Shown one piece after another: positions 1 to 7,319 of a DNA stretch of 35,178 bases. Location: contig NZ_CABVPX010000053.1 in assembly GCF_902499125.1 (NCBI RefSeq), forward strand, positions 1 to 35,178. The letters run 5' to 3'. Both the position numbers and the translations under genes were made by a program. How positions within the stretch are numbered: the stretch's first letter is position 1; each line of letters opens with the position of its first letter. The notes under the pieces are model-generated. The model was not told where the DNA came from. It ran no database searches and worked only from the letters and a program-made list of their open reading frames with translations. The stretch is from Burkholderia arboris. GTDB taxonomy: Bacteria; Pseudomonadota; Gammaproteobacteria; Burkholderiales; Burkholderiaceae.

Positions 1-109
1 CGCGGTTCAGCGCGCCCATGTCCGAGAACGGGTGGATGTGGTGCGCGGCGTCGAGCGCGCGGTATTCGGCGGTCGAGTGCGGCGGAAAAGCTTCGTTTCG
101 ATCGGTCAT
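1..109 (-). CDS. Class III (PLP) aminotransferase, N-terminal fragment
   Basis: The 36 N-terminal codons of a minus-strand gene that runs off the left edge. The visible residues (MTDRNEAFPPHSTAEYRALD, then AAHHIHPFSDMGALNR) resemble the N-terminus of class III omega-aminotransferases that act on putrescine, GABA or beta-alanine with pyruvate or 2-oxoglutarate. The ATG at 109 has a good Shine-Dalgarno sequence (GGAGG) just upstream. It lies 28 bp after the PuuA-like gene and is probably the third gene of that operon, supplying the transamination step of polyamine breakdown. The PLP lysine and the rest of the enzyme lie outside the window, so substrate and exact subfamily are inferred from context. 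Confidence 0.7.
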   Translation of the reverse strand, partial: MTDRNEAFPPHSTAEYRALDAAHHIHPFSDMGALNR

Positions 110-137
110 GTTTCCTCCGTAAAACAGCGCCGCACGT

Positions 138-1475
138 TCACACGTGCAGCAGCAGATGCCTGCGTTCCCACGAACTGATCACGCGGAAGAACGCTTCATA
201 TTCGGTTTCCTTCAATGCCAGGTAGGCCTTCACGAACTTGTCGCCGAGAATGCCGGCGAGCGGTTCGCACGCGGCCATCAGCGAAATGCCCTCTTCGAGG
301 TTGCGCGGCAGTTGGTAAGGCAGGTCGTAGCCGTCCGATGCGATCGGCTCGGTCGGCGCGAGCTGCTGCGTCATCCCGAGATAGCCGGCGGCGAGCGTTG
401 CCGCGAACACGAGGTACGGGTTGCAGTCGACACCCGGAATCCGGTTCTCGATGCGGCGCGCGACGGAGCTCGACTGCGGGATGCGGAAGCCGACCGTGCG
501 GTTGTCGTAGCCCCACTGCACGTTGATCGGCGCGGCCATGAAGCGCGACAGCCGGCGATACGAATTGATGTACGGCGCGAAGATCGGCATCAACGCCGGC
601 GTGTACTTCTGCAGCCCCGCGAGATAGCTGTGGAACAGCGGCGACACCGAGCCGTCATCGTCGGCGAACAGGTTCCGCCCGGTGTGCATGTCCGCCAGGC
701 TCTGGTGAATGTGCATCGCGGATCCCGGCTCGTTTTCCATCGGCTTGGCCATGAAGGTCGCATACATGTTGTGACGCAGCGCGGCCTCGCGCACCGTGCG
801 CTTGAACAGGAATACCTGATCGGCCAGCGGCAGCGCGTCGCCATGCACGAAGTTGATTTCCATCTGCGCAGCGCCGACTTCGTGGATCAGCGTCTCGATA
901 TCGAGGCCCTGCATTTCGCAATACTCGTAGATATCCTCGAACAGCGGATCGAACTCGTTGACGGCCTCGATCGAATACGACTGGCGGCCGGTTTCCGCGC
1001 GCCCCGTGCGGCCGACGGGCGGACGCAGCGGCAGGTCGGGATCGGCGTTCATGTCGACGAGGTAGAACTCCAGTTCCGGCGCGACGACGGGCTTCCAGCC
1101 CTTTTCCTTGTACAGGTCGAGCACGCGGCGCAGCACGTAGCGCGGCGAGATTTCGACCGGCGAGCCGTCGAAGTGCACGCAGTCGTGGATCACCTGCGCG
1201 GTCGGATCGACGGCCCACGGAATCAGGCAGATCGTCGCCGGATCGGGCACGCACACCATGTCGGGATCGGTCACGCCGGTCAGCGTGCCGTCCTCGGGAT
1301 AGTCGCCGGTCACGGTCTGCACCATCACGGCCTGCGGCAGGCGCATCGATTCGCCGGATTCGAATTTGTTGCGCGGAATGATCTTGCCGCGCGCGATGCC
1401 GGCCATGTCGGGAATGATCGCCTCGACTTCGGTGATGCGGTGCTGTCGCAGGAATTCGCTCAGTTCGGGTTGCAT
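138..1475 (-). CDS. puuA: Glutamine-synthetase-family gamma-glutamylpolyamine synthetase (PuuA-like)
   Basis: A 445-residue member of the glutamine synthetase superfamily. Such enzymes ligate L-glutamate to an amine using ATP; PuuA/SpuI types act on putrescine or related polyamines in the cytoplasm. Visible family motifs include the metal-binding stretch VVAPELEFYLVD, HEVGAAQMEINF, the histidine stretch NEPGSAMHIHQSL, NSYRRL, the ATP/phosphate region NRTVGFRIPQ and the RIENRIPG loop. No adenylylation-site tyrosine loop typical of GlnA was recognised, and the length fits PuuA rather than GlnA (about 470). The start has GAGG six bases upstream, overlapping the stop of the preceding PuuD-like gene (12-bp gap), so the two are probably translated together. 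The neighbours (PuuD-like hydrolase, aminotransferase) support polyamine catabolism; the exact amine cannot be told from sequence. Confidence 0.85.
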   Translation of the reverse strand: MQPELSEFLRQHRITEVEAIIPDMAGIARGKIIPRNKFESGESMRLPQAVMVQTVTGDYPEDGTLTGVTDPDMVCVPDPATICLIPWAVDPTAQVIHDCVHFDGSPVEISPRYVLRRVLDLYKEKGWKPVVAPELEFYLVDMNADPDLPLRPPVGRTGRAETGRQSYSIEAVNEFDPLFEDIYEYCEMQGLDIETLIHEVGAAQMEINFVHGDALPLADQVFLFKRTVREAALRHNMYATFMAKPMENEPGSAMHIHQSLADMHTGRNLFADDDGSVSPLFHSYLAGLQKYTPALMPIFAPYINSYRRLSRFMAAPINVQWGYDNRTVGFRIPQSSSVARRIENRIPGVDCNPYLVFAATLAAGYLGMTQQLAPTEPIASDGYDLPYQLPRNLEEGISLMAACEPLAGILGDKFVKAYLALKETEYEAFFRVISSWERRHLLLHV

Positions 1476-1487
1476 GATCGGCCTCGT

Positions 1488-2294
1488 TCAGTCGACGTCG
1501 GATGCGGCCGGCGACGGCATCGCGCCGCCGGCCGCATGAAGGCGGTGCGTCATGCGCGCGCGGCACGCCGCGCCGAATGCCGCAAAAATGTCGCGCGACA
1601 GCGGCTGTTCCGCGTAGCGCCATTCGGGATGCCACTGCACGCCGAGCGCGAACGCACGCGCACCGCGCACGCTGACGGCCTCGACCAGCCCGTCGGGCGC
1701 ACTCGCTTCGACGGCAAGCCCCGCGCCCAGACGCGCAATGCCCTGGTCGTGCAGCGAATTGACCGTCGCCTCGTGCGCGCCGCGCGCGACCCGCTGCAGC
1801 AGGCCGCCCGGCGCGAGTCGCACGACATGCGCGGGACCGTATTGCCGTTCGAGCGGATCGGCGGGCCGTTCGCGATGATCGTCGAAGCCGTTCGTCGCGT
1901 GCAGCCGCTGATGCAGCGTGCCGCCATACGCGACGTTCAGCTCCTGCATGCCGCGGCAGATCGCGAGCACGGGCACGCCCGCGTCGATCGCCGCGCGGAT
2001 CAGCGGCAGCGCGGTCGCATCGCGCGCCGGATCGTGCAGCGTATCGGGCGCACTCGCGTCACCGCCGTAATGATGCGGTTCGACGTTCGAATAGCTGCCT
2101 GTAAACAGCAGTCCGTCGACGGCCGCGACGATCGCATCGGCCGGCTGCCGCGCGCCGAGCGCGGGCAGCACGAACGCCAGCACGCCGGCGCCGTCGACGA
2201 GTGCGGCAAGGTACTTCTCGCCTGCCGTGTGGTTCGGATGCGCACCGCGCAGGATACGGTCGGCGGTGACGGCTACGATCGGTCGTGCGCGCAT
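1488..2294 (-). CDS. puuD: Gamma-glutamyl-GABA hydrolase, class I glutamine amidotransferase fold (PuuD-like)
   Basis: A 268-residue cytoplasmic hydrolase expected to release glutamate from gamma-glutamyl-GABA in the glutamylated polyamine pathway. The class I amidotransferase triad is complete: nucleophile Cys113 in LAICRGMQELN, and His222 and Glu224 in GVQWHPEW. These positions almost coincide with the catalytic residues of E. coli PuuD (Cys114, His222, Glu224). The oxyanion-hole region (GLLFTGSYSNVEP) and the C-terminal GATase motif are in order. I chose the ATG at 2294 because it has GGAGAG six bases upstream and starts the conserved core (MRARPIVAVTAD). An in-frame ATG ten codons earlier (2324) would place that ribosome-binding site inside the gene. 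It is the first gene of a probable puuD-puuA-aminotransferase operon. Confidence 0.85.
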   Translation of the reverse strand: MRARPIVAVTADRILRGAHPNHTAGEKYLAALVDGAGVLAFVLPALGARQPADAIVAAVDGLLFTGSYSNVEPHHYGGDASAPDTLHDPARDATALPLIRAAIDAGVPVLAICRGMQELNVAYGGTLHQRLHATNGFDDHRERPADPLERQYGPAHVVRLAPGGLLQRVARGAHEATVNSLHDQGIARLGAGLAVEASAPDGLVEAVSVRGARAFALGVQWHPEWRYAEQPLSRDIFAAFGAACRARMTHRLHAAGGAMPSPAASDVD

Positions 2295-2583
2295 GGGCGT
2301 CTCTCCGGTAATCGCACACGACACGCTCGCGCGCGAAACGATGAAGGTCCGGGGAGGCGCCGCCTGCGCGCGCCATCGCGCAACGGATGCGCATGCGCAA
2401 TCCTGCCGCGTGGACGATGCGGCAACAGGCGGTGCGGCCCGGGACGGATGCGGAAAAGGACGCTAGGGCAACAACGATGCGCTGCCGTCGCACTGCACCG
2501 CGCTGAACACGTGCGCGGACACGAGGTTGAAGCGGCGCAGGCCGCGATGGGAAATGGCGAAGAAACGAGGTTCGCGTAACGGG

Positions 2584-2599
2584 GCGGCACGCGTGCCGC
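2584..2599. repeat. Perfect 16-bp palindrome
   Basis: GCGGCACGCGTGCCGC is its own reverse complement. It lies alone in the gene-free region upstream of puuD and could be a regulator site or a short RNA hairpin. Perfect palindromes of this size can also arise by chance in GC-rich DNA, so function is unproven. Confidence 0.4.
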
Positions 2600-2840
2600 G
2601 ATCAGGGCGCCGGTTCGGCCCGGCCTGACGCGGCGCGCCCGCCGACGGACTTCGCGTCCGGCGTATCGAAGGGCTGGCGGCTTTCACGATCGTACTCGAC
2701 TGGCTGATGGAGGCAGGACACGTGTCGCAATGCCGCGCGGCGACACGTCAGCAAGATGTCTCGCAGCGGATGCCGGCGCAGTACAGCCATCGTCGATGGC
2801 CTCGCCGCCGGTGCGCGCGTGACGACTTCCTGACATTCAG

Positions 2841-2877
2841 CTTATATCACCTAAAAATTGCGTCAAATTTTCAGGTG
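2841..2877 (-). promoter_or_regulatory. Candidate promoter and operator for the puuD-puuA operon
   Basis: On the minus strand there is an extended -10 element (TGATATAAG, 2841-2849) with a possible -35 (TTTGAC at 15-bp spacing). A 30-bp inverted repeat overlaps it: CACCTAAAAATT (2848-2859) and AATTTTCAGGTG (2866-2877), 11 of 12 positions complementary, six-base spacer. This AT-rich island stands out from the GC-rich surroundings. An operator overlapping the promoter would suit repression of polyamine catabolism. No regulator gene is adjacent, and the assignment to puuD, about 550 bp away, rests on orientation. Confidence 0.45.
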
Positions 2878-2914
2878 CGGATGACGATATCGATCAGACG
2901 AAAAAAAGACGAAA

Positions 2915-2949
2915 AAAACGGCATCGATCCGTGAGATCGATGCCGTTTT
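2915..2949 (-). terminator. Intrinsic terminator of the hut operon
   Basis: A perfect 14-bp stem (2915-2928 with 2936-2949, AAAACGGCATCGAT paired with ATCGATGCCGTTTT) closes a 7-nt loop. Read on the minus strand it is followed by an uninterrupted T tract and lies 85 bp after the hutG stop codon, as expected of a strong Rho-independent terminator ending the hut transcript. In the plus direction only four Ts follow, but no plus-strand gene reads into it. Confidence 0.9.
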
Positions 2950-3034
2950 GTGCATTGCGTCGGCTCGCACGGTGCGCACCGACGGATCGCGACGCCCCTG
3001 CTCCGCCGCGCTGCCGCACGCGTGCGGCCCGCGT

Positions 3035-3832
3035 TCAGCGATGCGCGAGCGCGGTTTCGACGAGCGTCTGCAGCAGCGGCACAATCCGCGCTGCACGTGC
3101 TTCGTCGTACGCGTACGGGCGCGTCTCTTCCATGTAGGTGATCTGCGACAGTTCGAGCTGCACGGCCTCGACACCGGTATCGGGCACGCCGTAGTGGCGC
3201 GTGATGTAGCCGCCCTTGAAGCGCCCGTTCGCGACGGCCGTATAGCTGCCGTGCGCGAGCACCCGTGCAGCCAGCGCCTCCGCGAGACCGGGCGTCGCGC
3301 TCGCACCGCTCGACGTGCCGAAATTGAAGTCCGGCAGGCGGCCTTCGAAGAAACGCGGCACGTGCGAGCGGATCGAATGCGCTTCCCACACGAGCACGCG
3401 GCCGTGTTCGCGCTTCAGGCGCGCGACCTCGCCCTGCAGCGCGCCGTGATACGGCAGCCAGTAGCGGTCGCGGCGGCGCATGATCTCGTCGTTGCCGGGC
3501 AGCGCATTCGCCGGATAAAGCGGCGCCTTGTCGAACGTATCGACCGGCACGAGCCCCGTCGTGTCCTGCCCCGGATACAGGTTCTCGTTGTCGGGCGGGC
3601 GGTTCAGGTCGACGACATAGCGCGCATGCGACGGTACGAGAATCGACGCGCCGAGGTCGGCCGCAAAACCGTACAGCCGCTCGAGATGCCAGTCGCAATC
3701 GTCGACGAAGCGCGCATCGGGCGTCATCGTCGCGGCGATGTCGTCGGGGATGTGCGTGCCTGCGTGCGGGATCGAGATCAGCAGCGGCAGCGTGCCCTGC
3801 TTCAGCGTGAATACAGCCGGTTGTTCAGTCAT
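3035..3832 (-). CDS. hutG: N-formylglutamate deformylase (HutG)
   Basis: A 265-residue N-formylglutamate amidohydrolase that splits N-formyl-L-glutamate into glutamate and formate, the last step of the five-step histidine pathway. The N-terminal motif LLISIPHAGTHIP, the DCDWHLERLY segment and PSHARYVVDLNRPP are characteristic of the FGase family, and they hold likely metal-binding His, Asp and Glu residues. Length matches family members (about 265-270). It is the last gene of the hut operon, 59 bp after hutF, and is followed by a strong terminator. HutF upstream makes its substrate, which excludes the alternative formimidoylglutamase (arginase-fold) type of HutG. Confidence 0.95.
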   Translation of the reverse strand: MTEQPAVFTLKQGTLPLLISIPHAGTHIPDDIAATMTPDARFVDDCDWHLERLYGFAADLGASILVPSHARYVVDLNRPPDNENLYPGQDTTGLVPVDTFDKAPLYPANALPGNDEIMRRRDRYWLPYHGALQGEVARLKREHGRVLVWEAHSIRSHVPRFFEGRLPDFNFGTSSGASATPGLAEALAARVLAHGSYTAVANGRFKGGYITRHYGVPDTGVEAVQLELSQITYMEETRPYAYDEARAARIVPLLQTLVETALAHR

Positions 3833-3891
3833 GTCGCCTCACCGTAAGAGTCCGCCGGCGCACGCGTGCGGCGTGCGCCGGTTGCCGCGCG

Positions 3892-5268
3892 TCAGCGCAG
3901 CAGTTGCGCCAGCGCGGCGCGATAGTCGGCATACGCGACGGCTTCGTCGCGATGGCGGCGGCCGCTCACGACGCGTTCGCCGCCCGTGTAGACGTCGAGC
4001 ACGGGCGTCTCGCCATGCTCGGCGAACACGATGCCCGACAGCCATGCCGTGCTGCCGTGTTCGGCGATCGCCGGATGGTCGGGATCGAGCACGAGCCAGT
4101 CGGCGCGGCAGCCTTCGCGCAGTGCACCGACGCGCCGCCCGCTCGCCTGCGCGCCGCCCGCGAGCGACGCGTCGAACAGGCGATCGGCGACGTGGGCCTG
4201 CGACTCGCTCGCCAGCACGTTGCGCGCGCGGTGCACGAGCCGCTGCCCGTATTCGAGCAGGCGCAACTCCGAGCGCCAGTCGACCGACGCGTGGCTGTCC
4301 GAACCGACGCCAATCACGCCGCCCTGCGCGAGATAGTCGACGGCAGGGAATACGCCGTCGCCGAGATTCGCTTCGGTCGTCAGGCACAGGCCTGCGACCG
4401 CGCGACGCTTCGCGAGTGCGGCCGTCTCGGCCGCGTCGACGTGCGTCGCATGCACGAGGCACCAGCGCGACCCGACATCGAAACGATCGAGCAGCCATTG
4501 TACGGGGCGCGCGCCGTAGGCGCGAACGCAATCGTCGACTTCGGCCGTCTGCTCGGCGATGTGGATATGCACGGGCGCATCGCCGGGCAACCCGTCGAGC
4601 AGCGCACGCAGCCCGTTCTCGGACACCGCGCGCAGCGAGTGCGGCGCGACGCCGTAGCGCAGCCCGCCATGCTCGGGCGCCGCGCGACGCATCGTGTCGA
4701 GCAGTTCGAGCAGGCCGTCGGGCGTGTTGATGAAGCGGCGCTGGTCTTCGCGCGGCGGCTTGTTGCCGAAGCCGGCGAACTGGTACGACACCGGCAGCAT
4801 CGTGATGCCGATGCCCGCCGAACGGGCGGCATCGACCACGCGCGTGCCGAGTTCGGCGATCTGCGGATAGCGCGAACCATCCTGCGCGTGATGCACGTAG
4901 TGGAATTCGCACACCGACGTGTAGCCGCACTTGAGCATCTCGACATACAGCCAGCGCGCAATCGCCGCGAGCGCGTCGGGCGTGATCTTCAGCGCGAAAC
5001 GGTACATCAGGTCGCGCCAGCTCCAGAAGCTGTCGGCAGGATTCGCCCGGTATTCGGTGAGTCCCGCCATCGCGCGCTGGAACGCGTGCGAATGCAGGTT
5101 CGGCATGCCGGGCAGTACCGGCCCGGCCGCACGCGCGATGCCTGCCGGCGCGTCGGTATCGGGCGTCACGCCGGTCAGCGTGCCGGCCGCATCCCAGCGC
5201 AGCAGCACGTTGCGGCGCCAGCCATCGGGCAGGTAGGCATGGTCCGCGAACAACATGGTGTCAGTCAT
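3892..5268 (-). CDS. hutF: Formimidoylglutamate deiminase (HutF)
   Basis: A 458-residue amidohydrolase-superfamily enzyme that converts N-formimidoyl-L-glutamate to N-formyl-L-glutamate and ammonia. It shows the zinc-binding motif NLHSHAFQRAMAGLTE, then HIAEQTAEV (metal-binding His), VHATHVD, and the catalytic Asp region VGSDSHASVDW followed by ELRLLEYGQRL. All are in the order seen in HutF. The ATG at 5268 is preceded by AAGGACT, an acceptable ribosome-binding site. Unlike the other hut genes it is separated from its upstream neighbour hutI by 205 bp containing a GC-rich hairpin, so its translation is not coupled to hutI. With hutG it forms the formylglutamate branch that spares a formimidoyl transferase. 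Confidence 0.95.
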   Translation of the reverse strand: MTDTMLFADHAYLPDGWRRNVLLRWDAAGTLTGVTPDTDAPAGIARAAGPVLPGMPNLHSHAFQRAMAGLTEYRANPADSFWSWRDLMYRFALKITPDALAAIARWLYVEMLKCGYTSVCEFHYVHHAQDGSRYPQIAELGTRVVDAARSAGIGITMLPVSYQFAGFGNKPPREDQRRFINTPDGLLELLDTMRRAAPEHGGLRYGVAPHSLRAVSENGLRALLDGLPGDAPVHIHIAEQTAEVDDCVRAYGARPVQWLLDRFDVGSRWCLVHATHVDAAETAALAKRRAVAGLCLTTEANLGDGVFPAVDYLAQGGVIGVGSDSHASVDWRSELRLLEYGQRLVHRARNVLASESQAHVADRLFDASLAGGAQASGRRVGALREGCRADWLVLDPDHPAIAEHGSTAWLSGIVFAEHGETPVLDVYTGGERVVSGRRHRDEAVAYADYRAALAQLLR

Positions 5269-5428
5269 TGCGAGTCCTTATTGACCGGATCAAGCGCTTC
5301 GGCGTCTCGTCCGGCCGCGTACCGCGGTCGGCAAGTGCGAGCGCATCAGCGCGCCTGCCCCTGCTTCGCGGCGATCGACCGGCGTGCGCGCTGGCGCGCA
5401 CGGCCCGGTCCCATGCAAAGCGTCGATC

Positions 5429-5454
5429 GGGCCGGGCACGTCATTACCCGGCCC
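5429..5454 (-). other. GC-rich hairpin in the hutI-hutF intercistronic gap
   Basis: GGGCCGGG (5429-5436) pairs perfectly with CCCGGCCC (5447-5454) across a 10-nt loop, inside the only large gap (205 bp) within the hut operon. No T tract follows in the direction of transcription, so it is not a typical intrinsic terminator. It could be an mRNA processing or stability element, or a partial attenuator that lowers hutF-hutG expression. A nearby GGCCCGGTCCC (5402-5412) could form a competing pairing. Confidence 0.5.
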
Positions 5455-5473
5455 GGTCCGATCCATTGCAACA

Positions 5474-6697
5474 CTATCCGTTCATCCGGCGGAATACCGT
5501 CGTGCCGCCGCGAACGACCTGCTCGCACAGCGGCCGGCCGATCCAGTACGCAAGCTCGGACAGCGAGCCGACCGACCACGCGGCGAAGTCGGCCTGGCGA
5601 CCGACCTCGAGCGCGCCGTGGCGATCCGCACGGCCGAGTGCCGCAGCCGCATGGCGCGTGACGCCCTGCAGCACCTCGGGCACCGTCATGCGGAACAGCG
5701 TGCAGCCCATGTTCATCGTCAGCAGCAGCGATTCGAGCGGCGACGTGCCGGGATTGTGATCGGTCGCAAGCGCGATCGGCACGCCGTGCTTGCGCAGCAG
5801 CTCGATCGGCGGCAGTTGCGTTTCGCGGATGAAGTAGTACGCGCCGGGCAGCAGCACGGCGACCGTGCCGGCCGCCTTCATCGCCTCGATGCCCGCTTCG
5901 TCGAGAAATTCGAGGTGGTCGGCGGACAGCGCGCGGTAACGCGCGGCGAGCGCCGTGCCGCCCGCGTTCGACAGTTGCTCCGCATGCAGCTTCACGGGCA
6001 GCCCGCGCCGCGTCGCAGCCTCGAACACGCGTTCGGTCTGCGCGAGCGAGAAGCCGATCCGTTCGCAGAACACGTCGACCGCGTCGACGAGCCCCTCGTC
6101 GGCCAGCGCCGGCAGCATCCGGTCGCACACTTCGTCGATGTACGCGTCCGCACGGCCCGCATATTCGGGCGGCAGCGCATGCGCACCGAGGAAGGTGGTA
6201 TGGACGGTGACCGGGAAGCGTTCGCCGAGCTGGCGCGCGACACGCAGCATCTTGCGTTCGCTCGCGAGGTCGAGCCCGTAGCCCGACTTGATCTCGATCG
6301 CGGTCACGCCTTCGGCGAGCAGCGGTTGCAGGCGCGCGGCGGCCTGCACGAACAGCGTCGTCTCGTCGGCTGCGCGTGTCGCGCGCACCGTCGACACGAT
6401 CCCGCCACCCTGCCGCGCGATTTCCTCGTAGCTGACGCCCGCGAGGCGCTGCGCGAATTCGTCGGCACGCGTGCCGCCGTACACGAGGTGTGTGTGGCAA
6501 TCGACGAGACCCGGCGTCACCCACGCGCCGTGCAGGTCTTCGCGCTGCCAGTGCGCATAGCCGTGCGGCAGCGCGGACAACGCGCCGAGCCAGACGATCG
6601 TGCCGGTTTCGTCGGCGGCGATCGCCGCATCGTCGATCGTCTCGTCGGGATGGCCGTGCGGACACAGCCTCAGGTGATGCCAGACAGTCGGTTTCAT
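5474..6697 (-). CDS. hutI: Imidazolonepropionase (HutI)
   Basis: A 407-residue amidohydrolase that opens the ring of 4-imidazolone-5-propionate to give N-formimidoyl-L-glutamate, the third step of histidine breakdown. Hallmarks are the N-terminal metal site DCHTHLVYGG, the substrate-contact region YEEIARQGGGIVSTV, the HTTFLGAHALPPEY segment, KLHAEQLSN (metal His) and ATDHNPGTSPLESL (catalytic Asp). Length fits the family (about 400-410). It begins only 4 bp after the hutD stop and has a weak ribosome-binding site, so it is likely translated by coupling. It is followed by the 205-bp gap before hutF. Confidence 0.96.
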   Translation of the reverse strand: MKPTVWHHLRLCPHGHPDETIDDAAIAADETGTIVWLGALSALPHGYAHWQREDLHGAWVTPGLVDCHTHLVYGGTRADEFAQRLAGVSYEEIARQGGGIVSTVRATRAADETTLFVQAAARLQPLLAEGVTAIEIKSGYGLDLASERKMLRVARQLGERFPVTVHTTFLGAHALPPEYAGRADAYIDEVCDRMLPALADEGLVDAVDVFCERIGFSLAQTERVFEAATRRGLPVKLHAEQLSNAGGTALAARYRALSADHLEFLDEAGIEAMKAAGTVAVLLPGAYYFIRETQLPPIELLRKHGVPIALATDHNPGTSPLESLLLTMNMGCTLFRMTVPEVLQGVTRHAAAALGRADRHGALEVGRQADFAAWSVGSLSELAYWIGRPLCEQVVRGGTTVFRRMNG

Positions 6698-6701
6698 GCG
6701 T

Positions 6702-7319
6702 TCAGTCTCGTTCGCCGATGGCGAGCGATACGGCGAGCAGCGCGCCGCTACCGCTCACGACGACGTCAAACGCACGCCGCGGCCCGTCGAGCCGCAACGT
6801 GTCCAGTCCTTCCAGCGCGTGGTGCGTGCCGTCGAGTTCAACGTCAACCGCACCGGCCGCGCAAAACAGCAGAACGGTATCGGCGTGCGCGATGCGGTGC
6901 GCGCCTGCGCGCCACACGTCGAGCGCGCCCCGTGCGGCCGAGCGGCGCGTCATCAGGTTGAAGTCGCGCGTCGCGCCGTCGTGCAGCGTCGCGTCGATCG
7001 CCGTCTCGCCCGCGAAATCCGCACGGGCCAGCGGTGCATCGAGCACGTGTTGCACTCCGCCCGCTTCGGCCAGCGTCATGCCGGCGCCGGACAGCAGCAC
7101 GAGCGTGCGGTCGATCCCGTCGAAACGCGAGAACGGCCCGGCCATGCCGACATCCGCGACGCTCACGCGCCACGCGAACGCGTCGAGCGCGGCGCCCGGC
7201 GGGAACGCGCCGATCTCGCGCGTCACGCCGCCGCCGTTCTTCCACGGCGACGCGACGAGATCCGCCGCGCGGATCAGCGTCACGTTCACCGGCGCCTGGT
7301 CGAGCGCCGTCATGCTCAA
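6702..7319 (-). CDS. hutD: HutD family protein
   Basis: A 205-residue cupin-fold protein conserved within hut operons. HutD of Pseudomonas has been proposed to act as a governor that limits the upper level of hut activity; it is not an enzyme of the pathway. The family signature is visible early (AADLVASPWKNGGGVTREI, residues about 14-32) and again in WRVSVADVGMAGPFSRFDGIDRTL. Its ATG overlaps the hutU stop by four bases (ATGA), and hutI begins 4 bp after its own stop, so hutU-hutD-hutI form a tightly coupled block. Function beyond the family description is inferred. Confidence 0.9.
   Translation of the reverse strand: MSMTALDQAPVNVTLIRAADLVASPWKNGGGVTREIGAFPPGAALDAFAWRVSVADVGMAGPFSRFDGIDRTLVLLSGAGMTLAEAGGVQHVLDAPLARADFAGETAIDATLHDGATRDFNLMTRRSAARGALDVWRAGAHRIAHADTVLLFCAAGAVDVELDGTHHALEGLDTLRLDGPRRAFDVVVSGSGALLAVSLAIGERD

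Larger units (their letters stand above)
2295..2914. other. 620-bp region without a recognisable gene, probable puuD leader
   Basis: No open frame here shows a recognisable protein or convincing codon bias; several short frames exist on both strands but look like chance frames of GC-rich DNA. It holds a perfect 16-bp palindrome (2584-2599) and an AT-rich patch (2840-2880) with an inverted repeat and promoter-like bases facing puuD. If that promoter is used, the puuD mRNA would have a leader of roughly 540 nt. Confidence 0.5.

Noticed and set aside
144..2579. Very long plus-strand open frame over puuA and puuD
   Set aside because: It is arginine/histidine-rich with no family features, antisense to two well-supported enzymes; such frames are common opposite GC-rich genes.
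2707..2934. Possible 75-residue plus-strand gene upstream of the hut terminator
   Set aside because: It has no coding bias, crosses the AT-rich inverted repeat and ends inside the terminator stem.
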